From NCBI GenBank assembly GCA_030847615.1, contig JAUMIR010000014.1, positions 15,166,501 through 15,230,500 of the forward strand: a DNA stretch of 64,000 nt, given 5' to 3'. Below, piece after piece: positions 52,496 to 62,756 of this stretch (the first letter of the stretch is position 1; the number at the start of each line of letters is the position of its first letter). The notes beneath the pieces are model-generated. The model was not told where the DNA came from. It saw only the letters and a list, made by a program, of their open reading frames with translations, and searched no databases. Origin of the DNA: Gambelia wislizenii. Lineage: Eukaryota > Chordata > Lepidosauria > Squamata > Crotaphytidae. A program made the translations under genes and the position numbers.

Positions 52496-52935
52496 CTATA
52501 TTATTATTATTTTATTCATTTATATCCCACCTTTCTCCTACCAATGGAACTCAAGGTAGCTAGCAACCTGTTTAAAACCATACAAGCTAAAAGCAGCACA
52601 AAGTTAAAATCACATTATAAATATAAATTTTAAAAAAGAATTAAATAATTTACAAGTTAAAAACATTACAGTCAAAATGAAAATGCCTTAAAAGCTCTTT
52701 TAAAAAATTAGAACCGCAGAGCAAAGATGGGCCTATCCTGGCCTCTCTGGGGAGGGAGTTCCACAGTCTGGGAGCAGCCACTGAGAAGGCCCTGTCTCTC
52801 TTGTTCCCACCAAATATTCCTGAGAAGGCGGTGGGACAGAGAGAAGGGCTTCTTCAGATGATCTTAAAGCTCTACTGGGCTCATACAGAGAGATGTGGTC
52901 CTTCAAATTACCTGGACCCAACTCAGCTTTCCATC
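52496..52935 (-). mobile_element. L2 LINE 3' end
   Basis: (TTA)n then 'ttcatttatatcccaccttt' and 'ggaactcaaggtagctagcaacc' form the 3' UTR. Further right the minus strand reads the L2 C-terminus: 'ttcctgagaaggcggtgg', 'gcagccactgagaaggccct' (the usual 'ctttctcagtggctgctccc' reversed). Confidence 0.75.
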
Positions 52936-52982
52936 CTTACCAGTAGGTAAAATGAGTATCCAGCTTGTTGGGGCAATTAGCT

Positions 52983-53007
52983 AAAAAAAAAAAAAAAAAA
53001 AAAAAAA
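52983..53007. repeat. A25 homopolymer
   Basis: Uninterrupted run of A. Confidence 0.9.
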
Positions 53008-53800
53008 GCATTGTAAGCCACTTAGGGAGTGCTTTTATCAGTGCTACTGCTATTGCTATTGTAATGCTATTCAGGGGAATGGGCAGATTTAAAGGAAAAT
53101 GTGCCACATTTTCCTGAGAAGGTGCTTTTGGTGCCTATGTTGCACAATGTCAGGGATGAAACAATTCCTCTCCGGTGTTGCTTTTCTCAATAAGAAGCAA
53201 CCAGAGCATCTTCAGTAGGCAACCTGTGCCCTAGGAATGAGTTCACCTGTGAATGTAAGAATCAGAATCCCTGGCAGTAAGCCAGAGCATTTGGTGGATC
53301 CACGAGTCAGATCTTCCCCAGAAAGAAGAAAGGGCCATGTGTGGCGTCAGTTTGCTCTTGTGCTGCCTTGCGAAGGACTCGTGCCCTCAGCAAGACTCCA
53401 AACTGGCTCTTCAGCCTTCTGCCAGGCAGGCTCCCCACCGCCACCCCACTGCCCCCACCCCTACCCTGGGGCCTGTATTCCCAAAGATGTCAAGCACTGC
53501 TCTCTCTCAGCTGACACAACTGGCGTGTGTCTTAGCCTAGAGGCTGAAAGAGCAAAGGGTGTCGTGGGTGGAGATGAGGGAAGAGGATGTCCCTTGTCAG
53601 AGAGGCACACTCTGGGTCACATGCCAGGCTTGAGAGAGGCAACAAGAGAGGGGGGCTAGAGGTGCACACAAAAAACCCATGGCCTAGGTCTCCCCAGCCT
53701 AGGTTTCTTTCCTCTGGGAGAGTCACTGGCAGCAAAGAGTCCCAGAGGCGGTTCTTTGACCAGATTTGCAAAGACTTGGCTACAACCATCTCTGTGTGTT
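53008..53800. other. no recognisable gene
   Basis: GC-rich overlapping open frames at 53,237-53,876 on both strands have no family motif and no splice context, so they are not supported as genes. Confidence 0.45.
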
Positions 53801-53807
53801 CAATGGC

Positions 53808-54365
53808 ATGCCCTCCAACTTTTTCCAGATGAAAACTGGGACACGTGCATACCCCCTCCGACCTCCAACACTTCACAGATTAAAACCAGGAGGCGGTGGC
53901 CAAGCAACATTAGAGTGTGCTCAAGATGGCAAAAGTTATGAATGAGGAAGCGCACACAAGCTAGGGAAAGCTGCAGCAGTTCGCTTTTGCCTGAGCTGAC
54001 TGGGAAGAACAAGACGCCACCCCCGCCTCTCCTCTCTCCCCTGTTGAGTTAACTGCTTTTGCACTTTGAATATAGTTTGCGCAATTGAAGCAAACTGAGG
54101 ACAAAAGGAGGAAAATGAGAGTAGGAGAGAGAAACTGGGACAATTTTAAAGCAGCTGAAAAAAAGTGGGACAACGGAGGATTAATTGGCATTGTCCCTAC
54201 CAGTTGGAGAGTATGTTATCTTTTCTAATGAGTCATGTTGTCTTGATGATATGTCCAAACTATGAAAGTGTCAGTTTGGACGTTTTGGCTTCTAAGGAGA
54301 GTTCAGACTCCAGGACCCATTTATTGGTCATTTGGGCAGTTCATGGTATCCAGAGAACTCTCCTC
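53808..54365 (+). repeat. CATACCCTCCAAC dispersed repeat, full copy with downstream extension
   Basis: Starts CATGCCCTCCAACTTTT, then GATGAAAACTGGGACACG, GAGCTGACTGGGAAGAACAAG, GGATTAATTGGC (empty TTA site at 54,181-54,183) and GTTGGAGAGTATG near 54,203. The next 150 bp ('tctaatgagtcatgttgtct' to 'catggtatccagagaactctcc') match 34,118-34,290 in the same relative position. Confidence 0.78.
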
Positions 54366-54404
54366 CTGTGCCTGGGAGACAGTTGGAGAGTACGCGTGTG
54401 GACT

Positions 54405-54690
54405 GAGAAAACAGCATTTTCTACACAGAACATAATATTTCTATGAAGAAATATTATTTTCTGTGCAGAAAAAGCTGTTTCCGGCGCAAAACAATGCTGC
54501 AATTGGGGACTTACTCTGTCCAAAATTTACTTGTAGGTGATTTGCATAGAAAACAACATTTTCTGTGCAGGAAATAGCAATTTTTTTTTCAGTGCAGAAA
54601 ATAATATTTCTATACAGATATATTGTTTTCTGTGTAAAAAATGCTGTTTCCTCTACAGAAAATGCTGCTTTCTGCACAAAATAGCCACAG
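54405..54690. repeat. degenerate tandem of palindromic TTTCTGTGCAGAAAA units
   Basis: Words such as TATTTTCTGTGCAGAAAA, ATTTTCTGTGCAGGAAA, ATGCTGTTTCCTCTACAGAAA and ATAATATTTCTATACAGA recur about every 25-35 bp. Each is close to self-complementary. The stretch looks like an old tandem array or a multi-arm foldback repeat. Confidence 0.6.
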
Positions 54691-54761
54691 GCGAATCTTC
54701 CGCGGAATAAGTGTCAAATTGTGAATAGGCTTCCAGAACTGCATGGTTGTTGATGTTGAAG

Positions 54762-55195
54762 ACAGTAAAAGGTCTGGAAGATATACCCTATAGGAAGCTG
54801 CTAAGGGAGCTAGATACGTTTAGTCTGGAGAAGAGAAGGTTGAGAGGGGACATGATAGCCATATGTAAATACTGAAGGGATGTCATACTGAGGATGGAGC
54901 AAGCTTGTTTTCTGCGGCTCCAGAGACTAGGACACAGAGCAATGGACTCAAACTACAGGAACAGAGATTCCACCTCAACATTAGGAGGAACTTTCTGGCA
55001 GTAAGAGCTGTTCGGCAGTGGAACACACTCCCTCGGAGCATGGTGGGGTCTCCTTCCTTGGAGGTCTTTAAACAGAGGCTGGATAGCTATCTGTCAGGGA
55101 TGCTTTGATCATGATTTCCTGCATGGCAGGGGGTTGGACTGGATGGTCCTTGTGGTCTTTTCCAACCCTACAATTCTATGATTCCATGATTCTGT
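54762..55195 (+). mobile_element. CR1 LINE 3' fragment
   Basis: [24 protein letters not shown] text with frameshifts, then SNGLKLQEQRFHLNIRRNFL, AVRAVRQWNTLPRSMVGSPS to YLSGML, and the 3' tail. Confidence 0.92.
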
Positions 55196-55275
55196 GTGCA
55201 TTCCTGCGTGGCAGGTGGTTGGACTGGATGGCCCTTGGGGTCTCTTCTAATTATGATTCTATGATTCTCTCGCAG
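55196..55275 (+). mobile_element. second CR1 3' end, abutting
   Basis: 'tgcattcctgcgtggcaggt' to 'ggtctcttctaattatgattctatgatt': a separate 80-bp CR1 end directly after the previous tail. Confidence 0.8.
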
Positions 55276-56160
55276 CAGGAAGAAAATTGCTAAAATTATC
55301 CATTGCTTCCTTTGAGAAGAAACATTATGAAGAATTATACCACTAGTGTTTGTGCATTCTCATAATATAACTTTGGATTTGTCCTTCCAAAAAGGGCTAC
55401 CAGAGTTGCTGTGGTGCCATGAAGCCATGAAGGAATGGCTACCTCAGTAGTTTGCCTTAAAGCTTGCCTTATGCCCTCCAAACTAGTCTGCTGCCATGGG
55501 CTATAGAGTGGGATGTCTCTGACTGGCCCTGGGTTCAATGTAGGCAAGGAGGAAGCAACTGTGAGCCCCCACTCCAGGCAAGAAACTTATTGCATCATCC
55601 ACTTTGGCAAACGGTTTTTCAGGCCTCAACGTGCTGGGTTTTTTGAATCTCACGAGTATTTGATTACTCAGGGGAAGCAAACGAGAAGAAATTAAGTATA
55701 AACACAAAGATGTACAGGCATGTTGGGATGACTCATAACTTGCCGGTGTGTGAGCCTGTTTGGAACTCACCTTTGCACCTGTTCTAAGACAGCAACTTCT
55801 CTCTCTTCCCCCCCCCCCCTCTCTCTGTGTACTGTGTTGCTTTGAGGTGTACAACATTTTGGTGGTATGCTTACCTGTGGGCTTTCTTGAACTGCCTTAA
55901 TGATGAGGATGAAAGACCCCGTTCTTTATAGCCCAGTATGGCTTCACATTGTTCCAAGGAACTACTGCAATGATCAGTCAAAACCTGACCTTAACCCAGT
56001 ACAAACTGGGTCCTGCATGAAAACAGATGGGGAGAAAGCAGGCAATCAAATTTTACATTTTATGTTCAGGTTTAAATATCTTGTTATCTGTTTTATACTG
56101 TGTGATACAAGTGGGTAAAAGTATGTTATGTCAATATGTTATATGTTTGCAAGTACTGTA
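55276..56160. other. no recognisable gene
   Basis: Unassigned. A C12 run lies near 55,809. Confidence 0.4.
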
Positions 56161-56400
56161 CAGTGGGCCCTCAGTATCCGCTGGAGTTTGGTTCCAGGAC
56201 CCCCGTGGATAACAGAACCCATGGATACTCAAGTCCCATTACATACAATGGCGTAGTAAAATGGTGTCGTATAAAACAGCAAAATCAAGGATTGCTTTTG
56301 GAAATTTGGTTTCTGTTTTTTTTGTGTGGGGGGGGATATTTTCAAACCATGGACGATGGAATCCATGGATGCAGAATCTGTGGATACGGAGGGCCAATTG
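56161..56400 (+). mobile_element. Tigger/pogo-like MITE
   Basis: CAGTGGGCCCTCAGTATCCG and CGGAGGGCCAATTG are inverted ends, flanked by TA (56,159-56,160 and 56,401-56,402). Inner words TGGATACTCAAGTCCC and ATCCATGGATGCAGAATC recur in the elements at 9,538 and 32,489. Confidence 0.87.
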
Positions 56401-56578
56401 TATGTACATTTTTGTTTGGGATGTAAGGGAGTGCTAATAAAACTGGGACAAATACAGACAAAAGCACTTACAAAGACTAAGAAAAAACATACAAAATGTT
56501 AATTAAAATGCAATGAAATTTGGGTAAAATTAAAACCATTTAAAATAAATCCATTAAAAAACAAAAAAATTCAGTAAC
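56401..56578. other. no recognisable feature
   Basis: AT-rich unassigned spacer. Confidence 0.4.
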
Positions 56579-56581
56579 ATG

Positions 56582-56789
56582 TTGTTGTTGTTGTTTTGTG
56601 CCTTCAAGTTGACTCCAACTTATGGCAGCCCCATTGTAGGGTTTTCTTAACAAGTTTTATTCAGAGCAGGTTGAGAGAGCATGACTTGCTCAGGGCCACC
56701 CCGTGGATTTCCATGGCTGAGCAGGGATTTGAACCCTGGTCTCCCAGAATCCTAGTCCAACAGTCAATTCACTACACCACACTGCCCGA
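56582..56789 (-). mobile_element. tRNA-derived SINE
   Basis: (GTT)n tail at the left, then GTGCCTTCAAGTTGACTCC, 'ggttttcttaacaag', and the B box GGGATTTGAACCC (reverse) at about 56,724-56,737. It ends 'ttcactacaccacactgcc' at the right. Confidence 0.88.
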
Positions 56790-56827
56790 AAAGCTTCTTG
56801 GAATAGAAAAATTTTTGCTTGTCAACA

Positions 56828-57062
56828 GAAGGATAGTGAGCAGGTATCCATTCCAACTCCAGAGGGAGCATTCCAAAGCCTGGGAGCAGCCACCAAGAGG
56901 GCCTTTTCCACCACCAGACGTACTTGTGAAGGTAGCAGGATGGACAGAATGGCCTCCCTAGAAGGACTTAGCATGCAGGCAGGCTCAGAGAGAAAGATGA
57001 AGGCCTTCAGGTAGCCAGGACCCAAGCCATATAGGGCTTTACAAGTCATAACCAGCACAGAG
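56828..57062 (-). mobile_element. L2 LINE C-terminal fragment
   Basis: The minus strand reads VLVMTCKALYGLGPGYLKAF and VEKALLVAAPRLWNAPSGVG, the L2 'tfkaLnglgP.yL' and 'aP.lWN.lP' motifs, with frameshifts between them. Confidence 0.78.
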
Positions 57063-57065
57063 TCT

Positions 57066-57178
57066 TTAAACCCTGGTCTCCCAGAGTCCAAGTCCAACAC
57101 ACAAACCACTATACCGCACTGGCTCATTCATTCCTGGGGCATCCATAAGTCAAAGCTGACTTGATGGCAAATAGCAAT
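57066..57178. mobile_element. head and tail scraps of SINEs facing each other
   Basis: 57,066-57,126 is a reversed SINE head (CCTGGTCTCCCAGAGTCC..CACTGGCTC). 57,131-57,178 is a plus-strand tail (GCATCCATAAGTCAAAGCTG..ACTTGATGGCA) like that of the 5S-derived SINE. Confidence 0.65.
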
Positions 57179-57349
57179 GACCACAAAGCCTAGGGTCTCA
57201 GCTAGTATGGAAAGTGAAACATAGTTGCCCTGACTACTAGCCATTGTAAGGCTCATTTCCATGAATTTATCTAAAAGCAGTCCAAATTGGCAGCCATCTC
57301 CACTACATCTGGTGGCCGTGAGTTCCACAGAGGGGCCCAGATTACTAAG

Positions 57350-57555
57350 GGGCCTTTCACAATTATAGTGCTATGGGTCCACTTTTTACTGCCGTAGGTG
57401 CATCCTATGGAATCCTAGGATGTGTAGTTTGATGTGACAGTGGAGATCTCTGTCCTATACCCTTCCCTAAACTGCACATCCTAGAATTCCATAGGATGTT
57501 GCCATGGCAGTTAAAGTGGACTTGTAGTGCTACAGTGGTGTGGTGATAAAGCCCC
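57350..57555. mobile_element. palindromic MITE with AAG target duplication
   Basis: Ends GGGGCCTTTCACAATTATAG and, reverse-complemented, GGGGCTTTATCACCACACTG. AAG flanks both sides (57,347-57,349 and 57,556-57,558). The core CCTATGGAATCCTAGGATGTG is shared with the other palindromic MITEs. The 3-bp duplication again fits PIF/Harbinger. Confidence 0.8.
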
Positions 57556-57984
57556 AAGAGAAGTCCCAGATGAGACAATCGCATCACTCCAATCTCTGCT
57601 GGCAAATCAATCTCTAGTCCCTGTTGTTGCAGACTCAGAACAGCTCTGTACATTTGCAGAAGGAGCAAAGAAGGAGGAAGAGAATGCAGAAACATGTTTG
57701 GTGGTTACCACTTTTTGCATTAGCCGGTTCCCTCTGTCGTTTTCATTATGGTACCAGGACACCCAAAGGGCACTACTGGGAAACTGGATTAGTCCATTCC
57801 CCTGCCCCCACAGACACTCTGGTTGCACAAAACGATGCCAAAATTGCCAGGGAGGGAATGGCGGGCAGGAAAAGGCCAGAAGTTAACTTCTGGGTTTGAA
57901 AAATGAGTTTTTAAACATGTGAAAGATTAGAGGGTTATCTGTGATCTATTTAAAAGGGGAATCACTGTTCCTGAAAGCTTCCAG

Positions 57985-58230
57985 TGTGTCCACACTGAAC
58001 AATTACAGCACATCAGTGCCACTTTAACTGCCATGGCTCCATCCTATGAAATCCTGGGCTTTGTAGTTTTGTGAAACAGGATTCTCTGTTAGAGAGTTCT
58101 AATGTTGTAGTTCATGGGAGCAGACTAGAGAAACTGAAGTATTTCACCAAACTAGAAATCCCAAGTTCCTATAGAATGGAGCCAGGACAGTTAAAATGGC
58201 ATGAAACGGCTATAAATGTGAAGTGCATAT
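57985..58230. mobile_element. palindromic MITE of the TATGGAATCCTGGGA family
   Basis: Arms contain CCATCCTATGAAATCCTGGG / CCAAGTTCCTATAGAATGG and CACTTTAACTGCCATGGC / GACAGTTAAAATGGCATG. Boundaries are approximate. Confidence 0.7.
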
Positions 58231-58344
58231 GGAGAGGCAATTCACCTTGTGTTGGTCAAAGCATGGAAAAGTGGGACAGGTTCAGGACCACAAAAAACAG
58301 GCCCCTGGCTGCTGTATGTGATCACAGGGGCATACTTTGCCCAT

Positions 58345-58660
58345 CCCAATCCCTTAAAAATGCCCTGATTTGGCAGGAACAGCTCTGATTTATCCTATGT
58401 TCTCCAACCTTTTCAGCAGCTTTTAAAATATTCCAGTTTCTATCTCCTCTTCCTCCTCCTTTCCCCCTTTGTCCTCAGCTTACTCAAATTACTGCAAACT
58501 GAGTTCAATACAAAAGTAGTTTGTATTCCATTAATTCAGTGGTGGTGGCGGGGAGTACAGGGTGGAATCTGGCTCTTTCCAGTTGGCTCAGGCAGCAAAC
58601 TGCTGCAGCCCCTCCTACCTGTATTACTAACTTTTGCCATCTTGACCACACTCTGAATCA
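58345..58660 (-). repeat. CATACCCTCCAAC dispersed repeat, diverged copy
   Basis: The reverse complement carries GTCAAGATGGCAAAAGTTA, GAGGGGCTGCAGCAG, TGAGCCAACTGGAAAGAGC, GAACTCAGTTTGCAGTAA and GCTGAGGACAAAG. The TTA-site region is diverged here. Confidence 0.72.
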
Positions 58661-58667
58661 TAAATAT

Positions 58668-59610
58668 GATTCTAGGCTGCATCAATAGGAGTCTCCTGTC
58701 TAGATCAAGGGAAGTAATAGTGACACTCTATTCTGCTTTGGTCAGATCTCACTTGGAATACTGTGTCCAGTTCTGGGCACCACAATTCAGGAAGGATATT
58801 GACAGGCTGGAACATAGAATCATAGAATTGGAGAGTTGGAAGAGACCACGAGGGCCATCCAGTCCAACCCCCTGACATGCAGGAAATCACGATCAAAGCA
58901 TCCCCGACAGATGGCCATCCAGCCTCTGTTTAAAGACCTCCAAAGAAGGAGACCCCACAACGCTCCGAGGGAGTGTGTTCCACTGCCGAACAGCTCTTAC
59001 TGTCAAAACGTTCCTCCTAATGTTGAGGTGGAATCTCTGTTCCTGGAGCTTGCATCCATTGCTCCGTGTTCCAGTCTCTAGAGCAGGAGAAAACAAGCCT
59101 GCTCCATCCTCAGCGTGACACCCCTTCAAATACTTAAACAGGGCTATCATATCACCTCTTAACCGTCTTTTGGAGGACGAACAAAATGGTGGGAGGTCTG
59201 GAAGCCATGCCCTGTGCGCGTAGGTGTAGGGAGCTGGGCATGTTTAGTCTGGAGAAGAGAAGGTTGAGAGGGGACATGATAGCCATGTCTAAATATTTGA
59301 AGGGATGCCATACTGAGGATGGAGCAAGCTTGTTTTCTTCTGCTCCAGAGACTAGGACACAGAGCAATGGACTCAAACTGCTGGAAAAGTGATTCCACCT
59401 AAACATTAGGAAGAACTTCCCAATGGTAATTGCTGTTCAGCAGTGGAATGCACTGCCTGGAGTGTGGTGGAGTCTCCTTCTTTGGAGGTTTTTAAACAGA
59501 GGCTAGGTGGCCATCTGTCAGGAGTGCTTTGATTGTGTATTCCTGCAGGGCAGAAGGGGGTTGGATTAGATTGCCCTTGTGGTCTCTTCCAACTCTATGA
59601 TTCTATGGAA
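58668..59610 (+). mobile_element. CR1 LINE fragment split by an opposite-strand CR1
   Basis: Left part 58,668-58,815: [40 protein letters not shown]. Right part from about 59,178: [31 protein letters not shown], then the 3' end with 'ggtctcttccaactctatgattctatgg'. The gap in the CR1 coordinate is only about 15 bases. Confidence 0.88.
58816..59172 (-). mobile_element. CR1 LINE 3' fragment inserted in antisense
   Basis: Starts at the left with AGAATCATAGAATTG and the CR1 tail. The minus strand encodes without stops RGDMIALFKYLKGCHAEDG..NVLTVRAVRQWNTLPRSVVG..HLSGML (59,150-58,893). Truncated at about 59,172. Confidence 0.92.
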
Positions 59611-59755
59611 TACACTGCCTCAGAGTGTGGAGGTTTTTAAACAGAGGCTGGATGGCCATCTATAAGAGTGCTTTGATTGGGTATTCCTGCATGGCAGGGA
59701 TTTGGATTGGATGGCCCTTGGGGTCAATTCCTGCTTTATGATTCTATGATGGTGC
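59611..59755 (+). mobile_element. short CR1 3' end
   Basis: 'gaatacactgcctcagagtg' then 'aacagaggctggatggccat' and a tail with ATTCTATG, directly after the previous CR1 tail. Confidence 0.85.
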
Positions 59756-59756
59756 T

Positions 59757-59803
59757 CAGCCACATGAGTCCTGGTTTTCATCTGTAAAATGTTGAAGGGT
59801 ATG
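59757..59803 (-). repeat. end fragment of the CATACCCTCCAAC repeat
   Basis: GTCCTGGTTTTCATCTGTAAAATGTTGAAGGGTATG is the reverse complement of the repeat's start (quoted in two overlapping pieces: GTCCTGGTTTTCATCTG and TAAAATGTTGAAGGGTATG). Confidence 0.7.
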
Positions 59804-60387
59804 TGAGTCCCAGCATTCCTCAGCACTTGGCTCTACTTGGTAGAATTGCTGGGTATTGCAGTCCCAACCAGATATGGCGGGCAGTATGATTTCCCAGATT
59901 TAGTCTATCCTTTTTTCTTTTTCTTTTAGTGGGGGAGGGAAAATAAACATCTTTCTTCCCCCCTTTTCACACAATTCCCAATGTATGGCTATTTCTGTAC
60001 AATTACCCCTACATGCCACCCCATGGAATTCCCAGATAAGCCAACCACTTGCCCCAGGTCCCATACCTGCCAAAATTTTACAGACAAAAAACAGGGCCCA
60101 TCTGGCCAAGAAACATCAGAATGTAGTCAAGATGACAAAAAGTTATGAATGAGGAATGGAGAAGACTGCAGCAGTTTATTTTTGCTGAGTTTACTGGGAA
60201 GGGCAAGATCCCCCCCCCATCCTCTCTGCTCCATCCTGCTGAGTTATTTGAATGCCAACTACTTTTGCACTTTGAACTCAGTTTGCCACAATGAAAGTAA
60301 GCTGAGGATAAAGAGGGCAAGTGGGAGAAGGAAAATGAAACTGGGACATCTTCACAGCAGCTGAGAAAGTGGGATGACAGAGGATGA

Positions 60388-61697
60388 GGGCAAATCCACA
60401 CTAAACAAATAATCCAGTTTGAAACTGGATTATTTGCCAGGGCTCCTTCCTATGGAACCCTGGGATCTGTAGTTTGGTGAGGCATCAGCACTCTTTGGCA
60501 GGGAAGGTAAAACTGCAAACCTCAGGATTCCATAGAAAGGAGTCATGGCAAATAATCCAGTTTGAAATGGAATTATTTGTGTAGCATAGACTTGGGGGCC
60601 GTTTACACGATGAAAATGTCCTGGGAAGAATTCGTGTCGATCCCTGGCAGTTTACACGTACATCGGGTCGGGTACGTGATTTTCGGAAGGGGGGCCACCT
60701 TTTATCCCTCAACCTGCGGGACTTCCAGTCCCGCAGGTTGTGCCGGTTTTTAAAAAAGTCACTGGAGGATTCGGAAAATCGGAAATGTAAACAGCGTGGG
60801 ACAAAAAGTCTCGGTACTGGGATGACCGGAAATGGTGACTGGGGGCGGGCTTAGAGTTCAGGGACCAGAAAAGGAGGGGTCAGTCACCCGTTCAACAGAT
60901 CCAGCTTCACCAGCCGAAAACAAAGGCATCCCTTCCAGCTGCCCGAAGGTTGTTGTGTGTGTGTGCACGTGCGTGTACTCAATTACCTTTTTAAATGGAT
61001 TTCTACACTGCAAACCCTTCAGCTTTACCTTTTCCTCAACTGCATGTTACAGAGAGATCGTAGTAGCTTGGTCGCCTCCCTGGCACATTAAAATATTCAA
61101 GCCTCTGAGCGAATTAGCACCCTTTAATTCCCCCTCTCTGTGTTTGTGTCTTTCAAAACACCTACCTATAGCCATCTCTGCAGCCAGCTGTAGGGGTTAA
61201 TATTTTAAAAAGGCAAGAGGAAAACCAAGCGCTTGATTTCAAAAGGAAAGCACTCAGTTTGCTTTCAAAGCACTCAGCTTGCTTTCAAAAGGAAAGCCCT
61301 GCGTCTGAGCGAAAGATCTATCAGGATCTTTCAAAATGCTTTCTGCCTCTTCTGAAAGGGTTAAAATGTTCAAGAAGCAAGGGGGAATAACAAACCTCTG
61401 CCCCCCTCTCTCTCCCCCCCCAGCCAGCCAATAGCATTGCTCGTGGCGCGGAACTCTAAAGGAAGTGCGTCACCGAGGTTGTGAAAACACAAGTAATCGC
61501 ATCTTTGATTGACAGCCAAAAAAAAAAATTAAAACCTAAACAAAACCGGAACTATGGATGTGTAAATATCAGTCACGGGACCACCCGGGATATCCAGATC
61601 AGAGACATAAATCGTATAAACAGCGAGGGACGGATTCGTGATCACTATGTCACGGTAGGCAACGCGACAATTCTGTCGTGTAACTGGCACCTTGCCC
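60388..61697 (+). mobile_element. palindromic MITE (GGGCAAATCC ends), almost complete, with a Harbinger relative at its right edge
   Basis: Starts GGGCAAATCCACACTAAACA; the right arm ends GTGTAGCATAGACTTG at 60,594 and finishes CCC at 61,695-61,697. TGA (60,385-60,387, from TTA) and TTA (61,698-61,700) flank it, consistent with a 3-bp TTA duplication. The arms share CTATGGAACCCTGGGATCTG and its inverted partner CAGGATTCCATAGAAAGGAG. Confidence 0.8.
60595..61691 (+). mobile_element. non-autonomous Harbinger relative, 1.1 kb
   Basis: Ends GGGGCCGTTTACACGATG and, reverse-complemented, GGTGCCAGTTACACGAC match those of the 6.1 kb Harbinger. TTG is duplicated at 60,592-60,594 and 61,692-61,694. 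About 240 bp at the left and 200 bp at the right are homologous to the large element, including the hairpin near 60,709-60,740 and 'aagtaatcgcatctttgattg'. The middle (60,840-61,485) is unrelated to the Harbinger genes and has no transposase. It contains tandem GCTTTCAAAGCACTCAG units at about 61,236-61,295. Confidence 0.9.
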
Positions 61698-61725
61698 TTA
61701 ATTGGGTATGGGACAGGGGTTGGCC

Positions 61726-62756
61726 AAGTATGGCTTTAGGACCTCATACAGCCTCCAAAGGCCTGTTTTTGAGGTCCTGAACTTCTCTCCTCTTTCCATG
61801 GTTTGACCAATTGCCTCTCCATCCGCACTGCTCATTCATAGCAGCTTGACAGAAAATCTTGATGGTCAAAGTATTCACCTGTGGCATATTGCAGGTATGC
61901 TGTCCTAGACCAGTGCTAACAGGCTACAGAGGACGAGTCGCTCTCCTGGGCTTAATAGACTCCATTCCTTTTTGGCTTTGTCCTTTTCCAGTGCACTTGG
62001 AGACAACCGCTCAAGGCCTCAAGGATTCTGTGGAGATAAGCTAGAACAAGAGTATGGTGCAGGGAGGGGCCCAGTACTATTTTCCTTGCCCCTGAGGTAA
62101 AATTCTCAGACCTGGGAAATGACAGTGAATTGTTCACCTGCAGAAGGAAGGTGCCAGGTTCCCACTGGTTTCCGAATGAAAGGAATCAGAGCCAAGTCTC
62201 TCCGCACGAAGATTTGTGGCTTCAGGGCATCTTCAGAACATTGGAGGGAGTGGGTGGTAGTTGTGTGTGTGTGTGTGTGTTTTACTTCCCTTTCTTTTTT
62301 AAAAAAGTGAAAATAATATTAATAATTTTTTTTAAAAAAAATCCAGGGGAGTTGCCAAAGAAAAATTTCTCAAATAATTTGCTATTGTTGCATCAGATGG
62401 TGTAATTACACAGATGTGCTTTCCCCTATAGCAGTCCCATATGGTGGGCTGGGTCCCTCTGTTACCCTAAGAGGTTGGAGGGTGTGTTAGAGTCCCACCT
62501 GTGATGCCAAACTCTCTTGTATTATCTGGGGGAACTATTAGTTCAAAAGGGGGCCTGGGAGAGGAGGGTAACTTCGAGGATCTGTTCACCTATGTATACC
62601 AGTACTAACTGTAGAGAGCATTCCAGTTAAAGTGAAATAAAGTATTTTTATTGGAAATTACACAGGTGGTACACTAACATACAAAACTTACACTCCTAAG
62701 AACCATACAAGGCTATTGGAAAGAAGGGCAAGTAGGTTGGATAGAGAGTCTTAGTG
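61726..62756. other. no recognisable gene; (GT)n at 62,260-62,280
   Basis: Unassigned. At 62,420-62,700 'aaagtgaaataaagtattttta' near the end of an otherwise unique block hints at a polyadenylation-like end of some retroelement, but no family was recognised. Confidence 0.4.

Larger units (their letters stand above)
60060..61725 (+). repeat. CATACCCTCCAAC dispersed repeat, copy interrupted by MITE plus Harbinger relative
   Basis: Left part 60,060-60,387: CCATACCTGCCAAAATTTTA, ACTGGGAAGGGCAAGATC, TTTTGCACTTTGAACTCAG, ATGACAGAGGATGA. Right part from 61,698: TTAATTGGGTATGGGACAGG and a shortened GGTTGG..GTATGG end. It joins at the GGATTAATTGGG site, as at 42.2/48.6 kb. Confidence 0.72.

Noticed and set aside
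53237..53659. 140-codon open frame as a gene
   Set aside because: Pro/Ser-rich low-complexity translation, overlapped by an antisense frame, with no motif.
62420..62756. Endogenous retrovirus LTR
   Set aside because: Only an AATAAA-like word near the end supports it; no TG..CA ends, no paired LTR and no gag/pol text were found.
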